Assembly: GCA_043806645.1 (NCBI GenBank)
Contig: JAZDGX010000213.1
Location: 1 to 14,183 of the forward strand
Direction of reading: 5' to 3'
Length of the DNA stretch: 14,183 nt
Origin: JAZDGX01 sp043806645
Lineage (GTDB): Bacteria; Eisenbacteria; RBG-16-71-46; CAIMUX01; WJJG01
The position numbers and the translations under genes were made by a program. Positions 11,749 through 14,183 of this stretch are shown here, one piece after another (within the stretch, counting starts at the first letter, position 1; every line of letters starts with the position of its first letter). The notes under the pieces were generated by a model. It saw only the letters and a program-made list of their open reading frames with translations. It was not told where the DNA came from and did no database searches.

Positions 11749-14183
11749 ATGAAACGATCGCGTAAGAACGTGAAGACGATGCCTCCCGCGTCCTCTGTCG
11801 TAGTCGCCGGCGACATCACCATCGACTGGAACATCGCCCGCCTGCAGGAGCGGCTCAGCGGCGCTCCCCTGGTTTGGAACGCCCATGACACCGCGCGGGC
11901 CTGTCCTCAGCCCGGCGGGGCTGAGCTGCTGGCCGACGCGATTACCGAGGTCGGCCGGCGCATCACGGGCGTTCCCAAGCCCGTGATTCATCGCGCGAAG
12001 TCCGATGTCGCTGCGATCCGGTCCGGCGATCCGGCCTTCCATCATTCGTATGCGCTCTGGAGCCCTCATCCCCTGAAGGCGGGAGACAAGGGAAAGTCGC
12101 AGGTTTGGCGGGTGGAGTCGTACCTGGGGATGGACGTCATGCCCGAGAAGGGCAGCCGGAAGCACCTGAAGCTGAAGGGCGACCCCGGCGATGCCGTGCT
12201 GTATGCCCTCGACGACGCGGCCCTCGGGTTTCGCGATCATCCGGAGTTCTGGCCGGAGGCGCTCAAAGGAAAGACGTGCCCTGGCTGGATCCTGGTCAAG
12301 ACGGCAAGCCCCGTGGCGCTGGGAGAAGGCGAGGGGCAGGGTCGGCCTCCCGTCTGGCAGCAGCTCGTCAAGCGGTGTCCGCAGCGGCTCATCGTCTTGA
12401 TGACGGCCGACGACCTGCGACACACCGAAGTCCAGGTGAGCCGGGAACTCTCGTGGGAGCGTCTGGCGCAGGATCTGCTGTGGGCGCTGACCTACAACTC
12501 CCGCCTCCACGGACTTTCCCAATGTGCGCACGTCATCGTCTCCCTTGGAACGGCCGGCGCACTGTGGCTTCACCGAGAAGGTTCCAAGGGCGCGGCGGGG
12601 AAGGCCTCGTGCACCCTCATCTATGATCCCCTCTACTTCGAGGGGCAATGGAACGCGCAGTATCCGGGAGGGATGATCGGCTACATGACCTGCCTTGCGG
12701 CCGGAGTGGCGCAGCAGGTCCTCATCACGCCCCAAGCTCCCGACATTCTCGCAGGGATCCGGTCAGGCGTGATGGCGATGCGGGCTCTGCACGAAAGGGG
12801 CTTCGGCAATGCCGAGCGCGACTCCAGCAGCGGCCAGCCCAAGGAATGGCCGACCTTTCCGCACGAACGAGTGGCCGATGCTCTGAACACGAGTGGCACG
12901 CTTCCGTGCGTCGAGGTTCCAAACCCGCAGGCGGGAGCGAACCTGCCGTTCTGGTCGATTCTCGATGCCTGCCCTTCGGTGTCCGGGTCCCCTGCAGCGG
13001 AAGGCGCAACCGCCGCGGCCGGCTGCTCTCCCTCCGCGGATCGTCCGGATCTGAGAAAGCGCGCCGAGTCGATCGTCCTCGATGGACTCGATACCGCGCT
13101 GCGATTGATCCCGCGGGTCGAGTTCGGCAAGCTCAAGACGGCGGACAGACACGAGATCGAAGGCTACCGGAGCATCCGCGGATTGCTGGCGGAATACTGC
13201 GCGAGCGCCTCGAACAAGCCGGTCTCCATCGCGGTATTCGGCCCGCCGGGGTCGGGAAAATCATTCGGCGTGAAGCAGGTGGCCGCGTCGATCGGCGGGA
13301 ACATCAAGAAGATCGAGTTCAATCTCTCGCAGTTCGATGACGCCCTGGAACTGATCGAGGCCCTGCATCAGGTGCGCGATGTCGGTTTGCAGGGGAACAT
13401 CCCGCTCGTCTTCTGGGATGAATTCGACTCGCGGCTGGGAGAAGAGGACTACGGTTGGCTGCGCTACTTCCTCGCCCCGATGCAGGACGGCGTCTTCCAG
13501 GATGGCCAGATCACGCACCACGTCGGGAAGGCGATCTTCGTCTTCGCGGGAGGGACGTGTCACTGCATGGCGGACTTCGTCCGCAAGTCGCAGGACGAGC
13601 ACCTGCGTGGTGCGAAGATGACGGACTTCGTCAGCCGCCTGAAGGGCTACTACGATGCATTGGGCCCGGACCCGCTGTTCCCCCAGGGCGATCCCCAACA
13701 CATCATCCGGAGGGCCGTGCTGCTGCGGAGTCTCCTGTCCATGGGCGTTCCTCATCTATTCGACGACGGCAAGGGCCGCGGGAAACTCCAGATCGACCCC
13801 GGCGTGCTGCGGGCCTTTCTGTTGGTGCGCGAGTACCGCCATGGCGTCCGCTCGATGGAGTCGATCATCGCCATGAGCATCCTCGCCGACCGCACGCGCT
13901 TCGAGCGGTCGTCTCTGCCCTGTCGCGCGCAACTCGACATCCATGTCGATGCCACGGAGTTCCTGAGCCTCGTCCAGCAGCCCGACTTCACCAAGGACCT
14001 GGACAAGCTTGCCGAGGCGTTCCATGACGTGTACTGCAGGAGCCAGGCCGGCAAGAAGGCTGCGCCGCCACATGCGAAGAGAAAGTACGCCGACCTCCCG
14101 AAGGACATCCAGGCGGAGAACCGCGCGAATGTCCTCGACATCGGACGCAAGCTGGCCGCGCACGGGTATGTGATGCTGCCCGC
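11749..14183 (+). CDS. Large PfkB-like / AAA+ ATPase / RyR-domain protein, partial
   Basis: The frame is open from 11749 past the right edge (811 codons visible). Residues about 17-325 resemble a PfkB/ribokinase-like fold: VVVAGDITIDWN (17-28) matches the first strand, and HVIVSLGTAGALW (261-273) matches the strand before the active site. Where kinases have GAGD, this protein has PGGMIGYMTC (306-315), without the catalytic Asp, so it is probably a sensor or dead enzyme. A linker (about 370-470) leads to an AAA+ core: Walker A GPPGSGKS at 498-505, Walker B PLVFWDE at 552-558 and a sensor-1-like strand IFVFAGGTC at 596-604. A helical part with YRHGVRSMESI (696-706) follows. From about 780, YADLPKDIQAENRANVLDIG and KLAAHGYVMLP match the start of a RyR domain, which is cut by the edge. 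RyR domains in bacteria are proposed ligand sensors in conflict or signalling systems. The whole is probably a cytoplasmic ATP-driven switch. ATPase and RyR calls are strong; the PfkB call is moderate. Confidence 0.88.
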   Translation, partial: MKRSRKNVKTMPPASSVVVAGDITIDWNIARLQERLSGAPLVWNAHDTARACPQPGGAELLADAITEVGRRITGVPKPVIHRAKSDVAAIRSGDPAFHHSYALWSPHPLKAGDKGKSQVWRVESYLGMDVMPEKGSRKHLKLKGDPGDAVLYALDDAALGFRDHPEFWPEALKGKTCPGWILVKTASPVALGEGEGQGRPPVWQQLVKRCPQRLIVLMTADDLRHTEVQVSRELSWERLAQDLLWALTYNSRLHGLSQCAHVIVSLGTAGALWLHREGSKGAAGKASCTLIYDPLYFEGQWNAQYPGGMIGYMTCLAAGVAQQVLITPQAPDILAGIRSGVMAMRALHERGFGNAERDSSSGQPKEWPTFPHERVADALNTSGTLPCVEVPNPQAGANLPFWSILDACPSVSGSPAAEGATAAAGCSPSADRPDLRKRAESIVLDGLDTALRLIPRVEFGKLKTADRHEIEGYRSIRGLLAEYCASASNKPVSIAVFGPPGSGKSFGVKQVAASIGGNIKKIEFNLSQFDDALELIEALHQVRDVGLQGNIPLVFWDEFDSRLGEEDYGWLRYFLAPMQDGVFQDGQITHHVGKAIFVFAGGTCHCMADFVRKSQDEHLRGAKMTDFVSRLKGYYDALGPDPLFPQGDPQHIIRRAVLLRSLLSMGVPHLFDDGKGRGKLQIDPGVLRAFLLVREYRHGVRSMESIIAMSILADRTRFERSSLPCRAQLDIHVDATEFLSLVQQPDFTKDLDKLAEAFHDVYCRSQAGKKAAPPHAKRKYADLPKDIQAENRANVLDIGRKLAAHGYVMLP

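Noticed and set aside
12105..13340. Two plus-strand frames (12105-12626 and 12648-13340)
   Set aside because: They are out of frame with the AAA+/RyR gene, whose own frame is unbroken and carries Walker A, Walker B and RyR motifs.

Overview
The window is GC-rich bacterial DNA with seven supportable protein genes, two of them cut by the window edges. No rRNA, tRNA, transposase, phage gene or CRISPR array was seen. The gene set fits a free-living, large-genome Gram-negative-type bacterium: a caspase-like CHAT/TPR protein, an ECF sigma factor with a zinc-finger partner, a secreted peptidase ending in a FlgD-like Ig domain, and a VIT/vWA protein. The FlgD-like tail is common in FCB-type lineages such as Candidatus Eisenbacteria. 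That placement is inference from gene content only.

Left block (1-4014). A TPR protein running into a CHAT peptidase domain is read leftwards and leaves the window at base 1. Divergent from it is a tightly coupled pair read rightwards: an ECF-type sigma factor, then a membrane protein with an N-terminal HxxxCxxC zinc-finger motif, one membrane span and outer TPR-like helices. This looks like a sigma/anti-sigma switch next to a possible target gene. The pair ends in a tract of nine 13-bp tandem repeats that begins inside the last codons of the second gene.

Middle block (4015-8695). Two leftward genes encode exported proteins: a VIT/vWA protein, upstream in reading direction, and an M28 zinc aminopeptidase-type protein with a carboxypeptidase-regulatory-like domain and a FlgD-like tail. 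They are separated by about 300 bp holding a strong GC-rich hairpin just after the VIT/vWA stop, and a perfect 11-bp inverted repeat next to a TATAAT box before the peptidase gene. They are therefore probably separate transcripts.

Right block (8982-14183). Three rightward genes follow: a three-span membrane protein with a long coiled coil and a C-terminal macro domain; a metallophosphoesterase; and a large protein with a degenerate PfkB/ribokinase-like N-terminal half, an AAA+ ATPase core and the beginning of a RyR domain at the right edge. Macro and RyR domains have both been linked in the literature to nucleotide-derived ligands and bacterial conflict systems. The AAA+/RyR gene is the best candidate here for a little-described system, but spacing and an internal promoter-like sequence argue against one tight operon.
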